The translations under genes were made by a program, and so were the position numbers. 64,000 nucleotides of DNA from Luteitalea sp. (GTDB lineage: Bacteria > Acidobacteriota > Vicinamibacteria > Vicinamibacterales > Vicinamibacteraceae), in assembly GCA_009377495.1 (NCBI GenBank), contig WHTZ01000004.1:124001-188000 (forward strand), in the 5' to 3' direction. This document shows positions 16,080 to 23,218 of the stretch, in pieces (the first letter of the stretch is position 1; every line of letters begins with the position of its first letter). Below the pieces are notes generated by a model. The model saw only the letters and a program-made list of their open reading frames with translations, did not search any database and was not told the DNA's origin.

Positions 16080-17399
16080 ATGCGTTACAAATTCCACCGT
16101 TGGGTCGGTGACGATCTCGAGGGGCTCGACATCGAGGACCTGTTGTCGAAGCTCTCCGACCTCCTGATCGGGAGCGGCTTCGATAACCCGTACGGCGACC
16201 CGGGTGATGCCTCGTCCTTCTCGCGGCAGGCGCTGCACGACGCCATTCTGGATGCGTTGCTGTCTGGCGGCCTGTTGTCGCAGGAGGCGTTGGAGCAGCT
16301 CCTCGGCGACCCGGCCGACGCCGACGCCCGGTCACAGATCGAGCAGCTCATCGAGCGTCTGATCGAGCAACTCACGAAGGAGGGGTATGTCGTCCCGCGC
16401 CCAGGCTCGATGCCTGCGGACCGAGCGCGGCCTGAGGCGGGAGACGGAGGCGGCGATGCCCGCCCGGTGCAGTTCGAAGTGACGGACAAGAGCCTGGACT
16501 TCCTGGGCTACCGGGCGCTCCGCGATCTGCTCGGCTCACGGGGTCGCAGCAGTGCCGGTCGGCACGACACGCGCGAGCTCGCAACCGGCGTCGAAGCCGA
16601 GGGCGCCCCCAAGCCTTACGAGTTCGGCGATACGTTGAACCTCGACGCCAGCGCCACCATCCTGAACACGGTGCGACGCGGAGGGTTGCGAAAAGGGACC
16701 GAGGACGTTTTTCGGATCACTCACGGGACAGAGGTCGCCGACCCCCTTTTCTCTGGTGGCGCCGCCCTCGATGTACAAGAGGAAGATCTGATGGTGGCCC
16801 AGGGCGAGTACCAAAGCTCGTGCGCGACGGTACTGCTCCTCGACTGCAGCCACAGCATGATCCTCTACGGCGAAGATCGCTTTACGCCGGCCAAACGGGT
16901 CGCGCTCGCGCTGTCGAACCTCATTCGACACCAGTACCCCGGTGACTCGCTGCGCGTCGTGCTGTTCCACGACGCGGCCGAGGAAATCCCCCTCGCGCGC
17001 CTCGCGCGTGTGCGTGTCGGCCCGTACTACACGAACACCCGTGAAGGTCTGCGGCTGGCCCGGCGCATCCTCGAGCGCCAGCAGAAAGACATGCGGCAGA
17101 TCGTGATGATCACCGACGGCAAGCCGTCTGCTATTACACATGCGGATGGCCGCATTTATCGCAACGCGTTCGGCCTCGATCCTCTGATCGTCTCCGAGAC
17201 ATTCGCGGAGGTCTCCGCGTGCCGGCGGGCGGGCATCCTGATCAACACCTTCATGCTGGCGCGTGATTACGATCTCACGGCCTTCGTCCGTCGTGTCGCT
17301 GAAATCTGTCGCGGCAAGGCGTACTTCACCACGCCGTTCACGCTGGGCCAGTACGTCCTGATGGACTACCTCACGAAGAAGACCAGGACGATTCACTAG
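16080..17399 (+). CDS. VWA-domain protein, partner of the upstream AAA+ ATPase
   Basis: A 439-residue protein with a C-terminal von Willebrand A domain. The MIDAS metal site is DCSHS at residues 255-259 (D-x-S-x-S), with the downstream threonine in [10 protein letters not shown]. The N-terminal 200 residues are acidic and helical, including a Q/E-rich stretch ([18 protein letters not shown]). This is the CoxE/BchD-like organisation that pairs with MoxR or BchI ATPases. It has no signal peptide or membrane segment, so it is cytoplasmic. The stop TAG lies at the first bases of a 170-bp repeat. The physiological target of the pair is unknown. Confidence 0.9.
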   Translation: MRYKFHRWVGDDLEGLDIEDLLSKLSDLLIGSGFDNPYGDPGDASSFSRQALHDAILDALLSGGLLSQEALEQLLGDPADADARSQIEQLIERLIEQLTKEGYVVPRPGSMPADRARPEAGDGGGDARPVQFEVTDKSLDFLGYRALRDLLGSRGRSSAGRHDTRELATGVEAEGAPKPYEFGDTLNLDASATILNTVRRGGLRKGTEDVFRITHGTEVADPLFSGGAALDVQEEDLMVAQGEYQSSCATVLLLDCSHSMILYGEDRFTPAKRVALALSNLIRHQYPGDSLRVVLFHDAAEEIPLARLARVRVGPYYTNTREGLRLARRILERQQKDMRQIVMITDGKPSAITHADGRIYRNAFGLDPLIVSETFAEVSACRRAGILINTFMLARDYDLTAFVRRVAEICRGKAYFTTPFTLGQYVLMDYLTKKTRTIH

Positions 17400-17565
17400 A
17401 CATCTTCTAAGGCCGAAGTCGTGAGAGATGAAGCAAGTTTTCTGAAGGAGCGGCCTTAGAAGCTGTCTTAGGCGCGGCCGCCGGCGGCGGCCGCGCATCT
17501 AGTAGCGAAGATCCGCCCCACCGTGGTTCGCCTAGGCTCAGCGGTTTGAGGCGGAGCTTCGCTAC
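17396..17565. repeat. Three-hairpin ~170-bp repeat, copy 1
   Basis: Begins CTAGACATCTTCTAAGGCCG and ends GCGGAGCTTCGCTAC. It holds three successive inverted repeats: CTTCTAAGGCCG/CGGCCTTAGAAG, a GCGGCCGCC-type GC palindrome, and GTAGCGAAGATCCGCC/GGCGGAGCTTCGCTAC. The copy at 56843-57013 differs at only about six positions. It encodes nothing recognisable and resembles a MITE or composite BIME. Confidence 0.9.
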
Positions 17566-17580
17566 GCCTGCCGACGAGGC

Positions 17581-18600
17581 CTACGCTCGCACCGGGTCGG
17601 CCACGTCCATGCGCAATCGCTCGTGGATCAACCGAACGACCTCGGCGCCGTGAAAGCGGCCGTTCTCGATGAAGATCTTGCCGCTGTTGCGGCCGGTGAT
17701 GACGGCGCCAGCGAGGAAGATGCCCGGCACGTTCGTTTCGAACGTCCCGGCATCGAAGGCCGGCACAGATGTGACGGGATCGAACGTCACGCCCGCGGCC
17801 GCAAACAACGTCGTGTCCGACCGATACCCCGTCAGTAACAGCACGGCATCGGCGGGCAGAACGTGGCGCGCGCCTTCAGTCTCGATCAGCACGTCTTTCG
17901 GCCGAATCGCCACCACTCGGGCTTGCCGCCACGCTTTGATCGCGCCCTCTTTGACGCGATTCTCGAGGTCCGGCCGCACCCAGTACTTGAGCGACGAAGA
18001 GAAGTCCTCACCCCGATGGACCAGGGTGACGTTGGCACCTGAGCGATAGAGGTCGAGCGCAGCGTCGGCAGCCGAGTTGGCACCGCCGACAATCACGACC
18101 TGCTTCTTGAAATAGGCGTGTGCTTCCGAGTAGTAGTGCGACACATGGGAGAGGTCCTCGCCCGGCACGCCAAGCATGTTGGGCAGATCGAACGCGCCCG
18201 TCGCAATGACCACGAATCGGCCGCGGTACTCGCGCCCGTCGCCTTCAGGTGTCTCCGCGCGTACCGTGAAGCGGATGTCGCTGCCTCCACCCGCTTGCAC
18301 GATACTTATCACCCGCTCGTGGTAACGAATGGCGAGATCGTACGTCTCGACAACCCGCCGGTAATAGCGGAGCGCCTCGACGCGCGTCGGCTTCTCGTAC
18401 GGCGTCACGAACGGGAGCCCGCCAATCTCCATGAGCTCCGGCGTCGTGAAGTAGATCATGTTGACCGGAAAGTGCAGAAGGGTGTTGACCAACACGTCCT
18501 TCTCGAGAACCACGGCTGAGAGCCCCCGCTGCTTGGCGGCAATGGCGGTCGCCAGCCCGGAGGGCCCCGCACCTACAATGACGATGTCGTATAGTGGCAT
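17581..18600 (-). CDS. ypdA: YpdA-type FAD/NAD(P)-binding reductase (putative bacillithiol disulfide reductase)
   Basis: A 339-residue flavoprotein. The FAD-binding motif is IVIVGAGPSGLATAIAA at the N-terminus, and the NADPH motif VVIVGGANSAADAALDL lies near residue 165. The motifs VNTLLHFPVNMIYFTTPELM and ENGRFHGAEVVRL are typical of YpdA rather than thioredoxin reductase, which carries a redox C-x-x-C absent here. YpdA reduces bacillithiol disulfide in Firmicutes. Its presence suggests bacillithiol as the low-molecular-weight thiol in this organism. Two adjacent ATGs (18603, 18600) are possible; the second is used. Confidence 0.88.
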   Translation of the reverse strand: MPLYDIVIVGAGPSGLATAIAAKQRGLSAVVLEKDVLVNTLLHFPVNMIYFTTPELMEIGGLPFVTPYEKPTRVEALRYYRRVVETYDLAIRYHERVISIVQAGGGSDIRFTVRAETPEGDGREYRGRFVVIATGAFDLPNMLGVPGEDLSHVSHYYSEAHAYFKKQVVIVGGANSAADAALDLYRSGANVTLVHRGEDFSSSLKYWVRPDLENRVKEGAIKAWRQARVVAIRPKDVLIETEGARHVLPADAVLLLTGYRSDTTLFAAAGVTFDPVTSVPAFDAGTFETNVPGIFLAGAVITGRNSGKIFIENGRFHGAEVVRLIHERLRMDVADPVRA

Positions 18601-18626
18601 CAAGGTTCAGGACTCGAGGATATAGG

Positions 18627-19550
18627 ATGACGATAGGACGCCATCACGATGTCAATTCGAGTATAGCAGTCCAGCCCTCGGCTGCCCCTTCCCATCGCCG
18701 CGGGCCAAGCCGTGGTGCTCAAGACGTGTATCCGCAGCGCATCGTCTGCCTCACCGAAGAAACGACCGAGACGCTCTATCGGCTTGGCCAGGGCCACCGT
18801 ATCGTCGGCGTGTCCGGTTACACGGTCCGGCCACGTGAGGCCAGAGACAAGCCGAAAGTATCCGCGTTCATCAACGCGCGATTCGAGAAGATCGACCGAC
18901 TGCAACCAGATCTCGTGCTGGCGTTCTCCGATTTGCAGGCGGACATTGCGGCGGAGCTCGGTCGCCGTGGCTACGCGGTTGTGCTCTTCAACCAGCGCAC
19001 GATCGACGAGATCCTCCAGATGATTCGCGTGCTCGGGGGCATCGTCGGCTGCAGCGCTCAGGCGGAAGCGCTCGCCGAGGAGCTCGCTCGTGGTCTCGAG
19101 GCGGTTGCGCGCTCGGCTGCACGGTTTCCTTTTCGGCCGCGTGTGTTCTTCGAAGAATGGGACGACCCTCTCATCTCCGGCATTACGTGGGTGGACGAGC
19201 TCGTTGAGATTGCGGGTGGCCAGCCCACGTTCCCAGAGCTACGCGGCCGCCGCCTCGGACGCGAGCGCATCGTGGCGGCCGGCGACGTGGTCACGCGCTC
19301 ACCGGACGTCATCTTCGCCTCGTGGTGCGGCAAGACCGTCAAGAAAGCCCGCGTCGTCGGCCGACCCGGATGGTCGGAGCTGCCGGCAGTGCGCCGGGGT
19401 CACATTTACGAGGTCAAGTCCACTTATATCCTCCAGCCGGGTCCGGCGTCGCTCACCGAGGGCGTCCGTCAGATCCATGCGCTGCTCGCGCGGGTCGTGG
19501 GCGTGTCGGTGGAGCCAGGTGTTGCGCCAGCGGAGAGATTAGGCGACTAG
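18627..19550 (+). CDS. Helical-backbone metal-receptor protein (BtuF-like, cobalamin/corrinoid-binding type)
   Basis: A 307-residue TroA/BtuF-superfamily protein: PQRIVCLTEETTETLYRLGQ near the N-terminus, LQPDLVLAFSDLQADIAAEL, a long central helix, and WVDELVEIAGGQPTFPELRG in the second lobe. The class binds vitamin B12, hemin or ferric siderophores for ABC import. Unusually, no signal peptide or lipobox is evident, so either it is cytoplasmic or the start is misjudged. The ATG at 18627 has GAGGA six bases upstream; a GTG at 18726 starts exactly at the conserved strand and is the alternative. No permease or ATPase is adjacent. Confidence 0.82.
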   Translation: MTIGRHHDVNSSIAVQPSAAPSHRRGPSRGAQDVYPQRIVCLTEETTETLYRLGQGHRIVGVSGYTVRPREARDKPKVSAFINARFEKIDRLQPDLVLAFSDLQADIAAELGRRGYAVVLFNQRTIDEILQMIRVLGGIVGCSAQAEALAEELARGLEAVARSAARFPFRPRVFFEEWDDPLISGITWVDELVEIAGGQPTFPELRGRRLGRERIVAAGDVVTRSPDVIFASWCGKTVKKARVVGRPGWSELPAVRRGHIYEVKSTYILQPGPASLTEGVRQIHALLARVVGVSVEPGVAPAERLGD

Positions 19551-19565
19551 GGAAAACGTCGTTCC

Positions 19566-20111
19566 CTATCGGATGAGCTGTAGGAATTCCATGCGCGTAC
19601 GGGCGTCTCCGCGGAAGGTGCCGAGCATGGCGCTGGTCGTCGCGTAACAGTTCTGCTTTGCCACACCGCGCATCGCCATGCAGAGATGCAACCCCTCCAT
19701 GACGACGCCGACGCCGAGCGGGTTGATCTTCTCGCGAATCGTCTCGGCAATCTGGTTTGTCAGGCGCTCCTGCACTTGGAGCCGCCGGCTGAACACGTCG
19801 ACCAGCCGAGGAATCTTGCTAATGCCAATCACTCTCTCCCGAGGCACGTACGCCACGTGGCACTTTCCAAAGAATGGCAGGAGATGGTGCTCGCAAAGGC
19901 TGTAGTAGTCGATGTTCTTTACGATCACCATCTCGCTATAATCCACCGTGAACAGCGCGCCGTTGAGGACTTCGTCGACGTTGGCGCCGTAACCGCTGGT
20001 GAGGAATTGCAGGGCACGCTCGACGCGCTCAGGCGTGCGACGAAGACCCTCGCGGTTTGGATCCTCGCCCAGCGCCGGTAAGAGTTGGGCGATGAGGTCT
20101 TGCATGAACAT
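19566..20111 (-). CDS. folE: GTP cyclohydrolase I
   Basis: A 181-residue FolE that converts GTP to 7,8-dihydroneopterin triphosphate, the first step of folate synthesis. The zinc and catalytic region [20 protein letters not shown], the [20 protein letters not shown] helix and the [18 protein letters not shown] strand with the second zinc cysteine are all intact. The frame runs upstream to 20195, but the family N-terminus starts at the ATG at 20111 or 20105. This start overlaps the divergently encoded TPR protein, so one of the two starts may need adjusting. Confidence 0.95.
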   Translation of the reverse strand: MFMQDLIAQLLPALGEDPNREGLRRTPERVERALQFLTSGYGANVDEVLNGALFTVDYSEMVIVKNIDYYSLCEHHLLPFFGKCHVAYVPRERVIGISKIPRLVDVFSRRLQVQERLTNQIAETIREKINPLGVGVVMEGLHLCMAMRGVAKQNCYATTSAMLGTFRGDARTRMEFLQLIR

Positions 20112-20913
20112 ATTGTACCTTACGGTTTTGGCCGGTCTCGGAGCCACATCTGTTGTAACTCCCGCACGAGCGAGCCACGAGCCATCCTCCGCCACGCCCG
20201 CGCTTACAGCCAGCTTCCCGCGTCAGGTGTCAGAGAGGCCGGATGTCGCAACCACGGATCCCGATGCGCTCTATGCTCAGCGGGAAGATCTGGACAAGGC
20301 GCGCGAGGCGGTCGAGATCTGGCAGGCGCGCGTCCGTCGGGACCCGTCTGATTTCGAGTCGACCTGGCAGATCGCGCGGGCGATGTACTGGCTTGGCAGC
20401 CACGGCCCGAAGGACGGGAGACGCGCTGACCTCGAGACGGGGATGGAGGCTGCACGACAAGCTATTGCTCTCGATTCGGACCGTCCGGAAGGACATTTCT
20501 GGCTCGCAGCCACCATGGGCACGCTGGCCGAGCAGTCTGGCAAGCTGACCGGTCTCAGGTACCGCGGGCGCATCAAAGAGGCGCTCGAGACGGTGTTGCG
20601 CCTTGATCCGGCGTTTCAGCAAGGTTCTGCAGATCGCGTGCTGGGTCGCTGGTACTATCGCGTCCCTGGCCTGTTTGGTGGGAGCAAGACGAAATCTGAA
20701 GAGCACCTCCGTCGCTCGCTGAAATACAACCCCAACAGCACGGCAACGCTCTTCTTTCTCGCCGAGACGCTCGTGGCGCTCGATCGAAAGGATGAAGCCC
20801 GCAGGGTGCTCGAAACGCTGCTTGATGCGCCGGACGATCCGGACTGGGCTCCAGAAGATCGCGAGTTCAAGGCACAGGCGCGCGAGTTACTGACTGATTT
20901 GGTCAAGGGGTAA
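20092..20913 (+). CDS. Secreted or periplasmic TPR protein
   Basis: A 273-residue protein starting [20 protein letters not shown], a signal-peptide-like segment with an A-x-A site (ARAS) near residue 27. The body has helical TPR-like repeats, including [49 protein letters not shown] and [20 protein letters not shown]. Similar acidobacterial proteins resemble the TatT component of TRAP transporters, but no transporter is adjacent. The ATG at 20104 is an alternative start. The last codons (GTC AAG GGG TAA) belong to a minisatellite shared with the convergent hbd gene. Confidence 0.75.
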   Translation: MRSCMNILYLTVLAGLGATSVVTPARASHEPSSATPALTASFPRQVSERPDVATTDPDALYAQREDLDKAREAVEIWQARVRRDPSDFESTWQIARAMYWLGSHGPKDGRRADLETGMEAARQAIALDSDRPEGHFWLAATMGTLAEQSGKLTGLRYRGRIKEALETVLRLDPAFQQGSADRVLGRWYYRVPGLFGGSKTKSEEHLRRSLKYNPNSTATLFFLAETLVALDRKDEARRVLETLLDAPDDPDWAPEDREFKAQARELLTDLVKG

Positions 20914-21092
20914 AGGGGCGAGGGGCCAGGTGCACAGGTCCAAGGGCTGTCTCAGGGAACAGGGAGCACTCCTAGCAGCCCTGGTCCCTGAAGACCTTGC
21001 CCCTGCAGCCCAAGACTGCCCTTGGACCTCGCACCTGGCCCCTCGCACCTGTCTTTGCCCTTTACCCCTCTACCCCTTTACCCCTTTACCCC
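20905..21092. repeat. Palindromic minisatellite between convergent TPR and hbd genes
   Basis: Left arm 20919-20946 and right arm 21018-21045 are near-exact complements (CGAGGGGCCAGGTGC...AGGTCCAAGGG). Outside lie GGGGTAAAGG-type units; the right side has a CCCTTTACCCCTCTACCCC array also found at 36598-36623. The stop codons of both flanking genes fall inside GTAAAGGGG/GTCAAGGGG units, so the last residues VKG of both proteins are repeat-encoded. Confidence 0.85.
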
Positions 21093-21944
21093 TTCGTAGT
21101 CGTAAAACCCACGCCCCTTCTTGCGACCGACGCGCCCGGCCAGCAGCATGCGCTTCAAGAGGGGCGGCGGCGCATATGCGGGCTCGCGGAACTCGTCGTG
21201 CATGATATTGGCGATGTAGTAAGTGGTGTCGATCCCGACGAAATCCAGCAGCGTGAACGGTCCCATTGGATGGCCGCACCCGAGCTTCATGCCCTTATCG
21301 ATGTCTTCAAGGCTGCCCAGACCATGCTCATATGCACGAACCGCATCGAGCAGATACGGAACGAGTAACCGGTTGACGATGAAGCCGGGACGATCCGGCG
21401 CCACGATTGGATCCTTCCCGAGCGCTTGCGCGAAGGCCATCAGCCGCCGATGCGTCTCATCGCTCGTCGTCAGCGCCCGAATAACCTCGACGAGCTTCAT
21501 CAGGGGCACGGGGTTGAAGAAGTGCAGGCCAGCGAATCGATCCGGACGAGTTGTGCTGGCCGCAAGCTCGGTGATGCAGAGTGATGACGTGTTCGAGGCA
21601 AGAATGGCGTCGGCTCGCACCACCGCCTCCACGTGGCGATAGGCGTCTTTCTTGGCGTCCAGGTTCTCGACAATGGCTTCGACGACGAGGTCGCACGCCT
21701 TCAAGTCCTCATAGCGTGTCGTTCCTGTGATGTTGGCGATCGTCGCGGCCTTCGCGTCCTCCGTGACTTTGCCTCGCGCCACGCCCTTGCTCAAGAACTG
21801 CTCGATGCGACCGAGCCCATCATCGAGTAGCGCCTGATCGACCTCGAGCACGATGGTCCGGTAGCCCGCCTGTGCCGCCACTTGCGCGATACCTGACCCC
21901 ATCAAGCCGCACCCGAGCACCCCCAAAGTCTTCACCTCGTGCAT
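21078..21944 (-). CDS. 3-hydroxybutyryl-CoA dehydrogenase family
   Basis: A 288-residue NAD-dependent L-3-hydroxyacyl-CoA dehydrogenase. The Rossmann motif is GVLGCGLMGSGIAQVAAQAG at residues 8-27. The catalytic region includes FAGLHFFNPVPLMKLVEVI with the conserved His, followed by GFIVNRLLVPYLLDAV and GCGHPMGPFTLLDFVGID. It acts in fatty-acid or butyrate-type metabolism, oxidising 3-hydroxyacyl-CoA to the keto form. The ATG at 21944 has GAGAGGA just upstream and is preferred over 21986. The C-terminal EGVKG is encoded by the minisatellite. It probably shares an operon with the dehydrogenase at 21983-23035. Confidence 0.93.
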   Translation of the reverse strand: MHEVKTLGVLGCGLMGSGIAQVAAQAGYRTIVLEVDQALLDDGLGRIEQFLSKGVARGKVTEDAKAATIANITGTTRYEDLKACDLVVEAIVENLDAKKDAYRHVEAVVRADAILASNTSSLCITELAASTTRPDRFAGLHFFNPVPLMKLVEVIRALTTSDETHRRLMAFAQALGKDPIVAPDRPGFIVNRLLVPYLLDAVRAYEHGLGSLEDIDKGMKLGCGHPMGPFTLLDFVGIDTTYYIANIMHDEFREPAYAPPPLLKRMLLAGRVGRKKGRGFYDYEGVKG

Positions 21945-21982
21945 CGTTGATCCTCTCTGCATGATGGATGGTTTCTTGCGTC

Positions 21983-23035
21983 TCAAGCACCGCGAATTTG
22001 CCTGACCAGGAAATCACCAACCTCGCGCGTGCCGTGCGTGCCGCCAACGTCTGGTGTCAGCGTGTTGGCTTCGACGGCTCGCTGGACCGCTCGCTCGACG
22101 AGCGCCGCTTCGTCCGTGCGCCCGACCGTCTCCAGCAGCAACGCCGACGAGAGAACCGCGCCAATCGGGTTGGCGACGTTCTTCCCGGCGAGCGGCGGTG
22201 CCGAGCCGTGCACCGGCTCGAACATCGAGGTCCGCCCCGGATGCAGGTTTGCGGCTGCCGCCATGCCAAGGCCGCCCTGGAGCGCGGCGCCGAGGTCCGT
22301 GATGATATCGCCGAACAGGTTGTTCGTCACAATGACTTGAAACTGACCGGGATCGCGCACCAGTTGCAACGCGAGCGCATCGATGTACAGATGCGTCGCT
22401 TCAATGTCTGGATAGCCCGCTTGCACCTCCTTGAACACGCGCTGCCACAGTGCGTGCCCCTGGGCCATGGCATTGCTCTTATCCGCCATGCACACGCGCG
22501 CCAGGCCGTGCGCCTTTGCATGTTCGAAGGCGTGCCGGATGATACGGTGCACACCCTTGAAGGTATTGATCTCCTCCTGAATCGCGATCTCGTCCTCGGT
22601 TCCGGCTTTGAACCGGCCCCCGACGTTCACGTATACGCCTTCGGTGTTCTCACGAAAGACGACAAGGTTCACGTCGCGCGGCGTCCGGTCTTTGAGTGGA
22701 CAGAGGCGTTCGTCGAGCAAGCGGACGGGTCGATAGTTGACGTAGAGATCCAGCTCGAAGCGAATCCCGAGCAGAATGTCACGTGCGTGCCGATTGTCGG
22801 GCACGCGCGGATCGCCGAGCGCGCCAACAAAGATGGCGTCGAACTCGTCACGCAGCCGCGCGTACCCCTCGGGCGGGATGGTTTCGCCTGTCGCCAGGTA
22901 GTGGTCGGCACCGTACGGGAGCTCGATGAGATCCAGCGGGAGGCCGCTAGCAGCCTGAGCCGCGCGCAGCACCTTCACGACCTCTGCGGTGACGTCCTTG
23001 CCGATCCCATCACCAGCAATCACGGCAATCCGCAT
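21983..23035 (-). CDS. Isocitrate/isopropylmalate dehydrogenase family (probably 3-isopropylmalate type)
   Basis: A 350-residue beta-decarboxylating dehydrogenase that oxidises a 2-hydroxy-dicarboxylate with NAD and Mg. It starts MRIAVIAGDGIGKDV, contains the RENTEGVYVNVGG block and ends with the family signature NNLFGDIITDLGAALQGGLGM and FEPVHGSAPPLAGKNVANP. The length fits LeuB-like and tartrate/malate dehydrogenase-like members; no leuA, leuC or leuD is adjacent, so substrate remains open. The following hbd starts 38 bp after its stop on the same strand. Confidence 0.88.
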   Translation of the reverse strand: MRIAVIAGDGIGKDVTAEVVKVLRAAQAASGLPLDLIELPYGADHYLATGETIPPEGYARLRDEFDAIFVGALGDPRVPDNRHARDILLGIRFELDLYVNYRPVRLLDERLCPLKDRTPRDVNLVVFRENTEGVYVNVGGRFKAGTEDEIAIQEEINTFKGVHRIIRHAFEHAKAHGLARVCMADKSNAMAQGHALWQRVFKEVQAGYPDIEATHLYIDALALQLVRDPGQFQVIVTNNLFGDIITDLGAALQGGLGMAAAANLHPGRTSMFEPVHGSAPPLAGKNVANPIGAVLSSALLLETVGRTDEAALVERAVQRAVEANTLTPDVGGTHGTREVGDFLVRQIRGA

Positions 23036-23065
23036 GAAAGGTGTTACCTTCGGAAATGCCCGCGC

Positions 23066-23087
23066 GGCCTGAAGGCCGCGCGCTACA
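23066..23087. repeat. GCGCGGCC hairpin, dispersed family
   Basis: GCGCGGCC / TGAA / GGCCGCGC forms a perfect stem with a four-base loop and is followed by GCTACA, as in the related elements at 16010 and 23200. It lies in the 183-bp gap between the IPMDH-family gene and the first TonB receptor, which also holds GGGGAACGGGCAGTCCCC at about 23099-23116. Confidence 0.7.
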
Positions 23088-23141
23088 AACGAAACTTTGG
23101 GGAACGGGCAGTCCCCATTTTCTGCTAGAACCCTTGAGGCG

Positions 23142-23173
23142 CCGAAAACTTGACTCTTTGAGTCAAGTTTCGG
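23142..23173. repeat. CCGAAAACTTGAC palindrome
   Basis: CCGAAAACTTGACT and AGTCAAGTTTCGG form an inverted repeat with a five-base loop and one bulge. A variant (CCGAAACCTGAC...GTTTTCGG) lies at 59077-59115 just before the rhodanese gene. It is REP-like, and just before the receptor gene's 3' end it could act as a terminator. Confidence 0.75.
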
Positions 23174-23218
23174 TGCGTCGAGTGAGCGTCGGGGGGCGCG
23201 GCCGAAGGTCGCGGCCCG

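Noticed and set aside
18627-18700. Cobalamin riboswitch before the BtuF-like gene
   Set aside because: The divergent gap is only about 26 bp and no B12-box-like sequence is present.
21968-23128. 386-residue plus-strand frame
   Set aside because: Antisense to the IPMDH-family gene, which has all its motifs; composition is that of a shadow.
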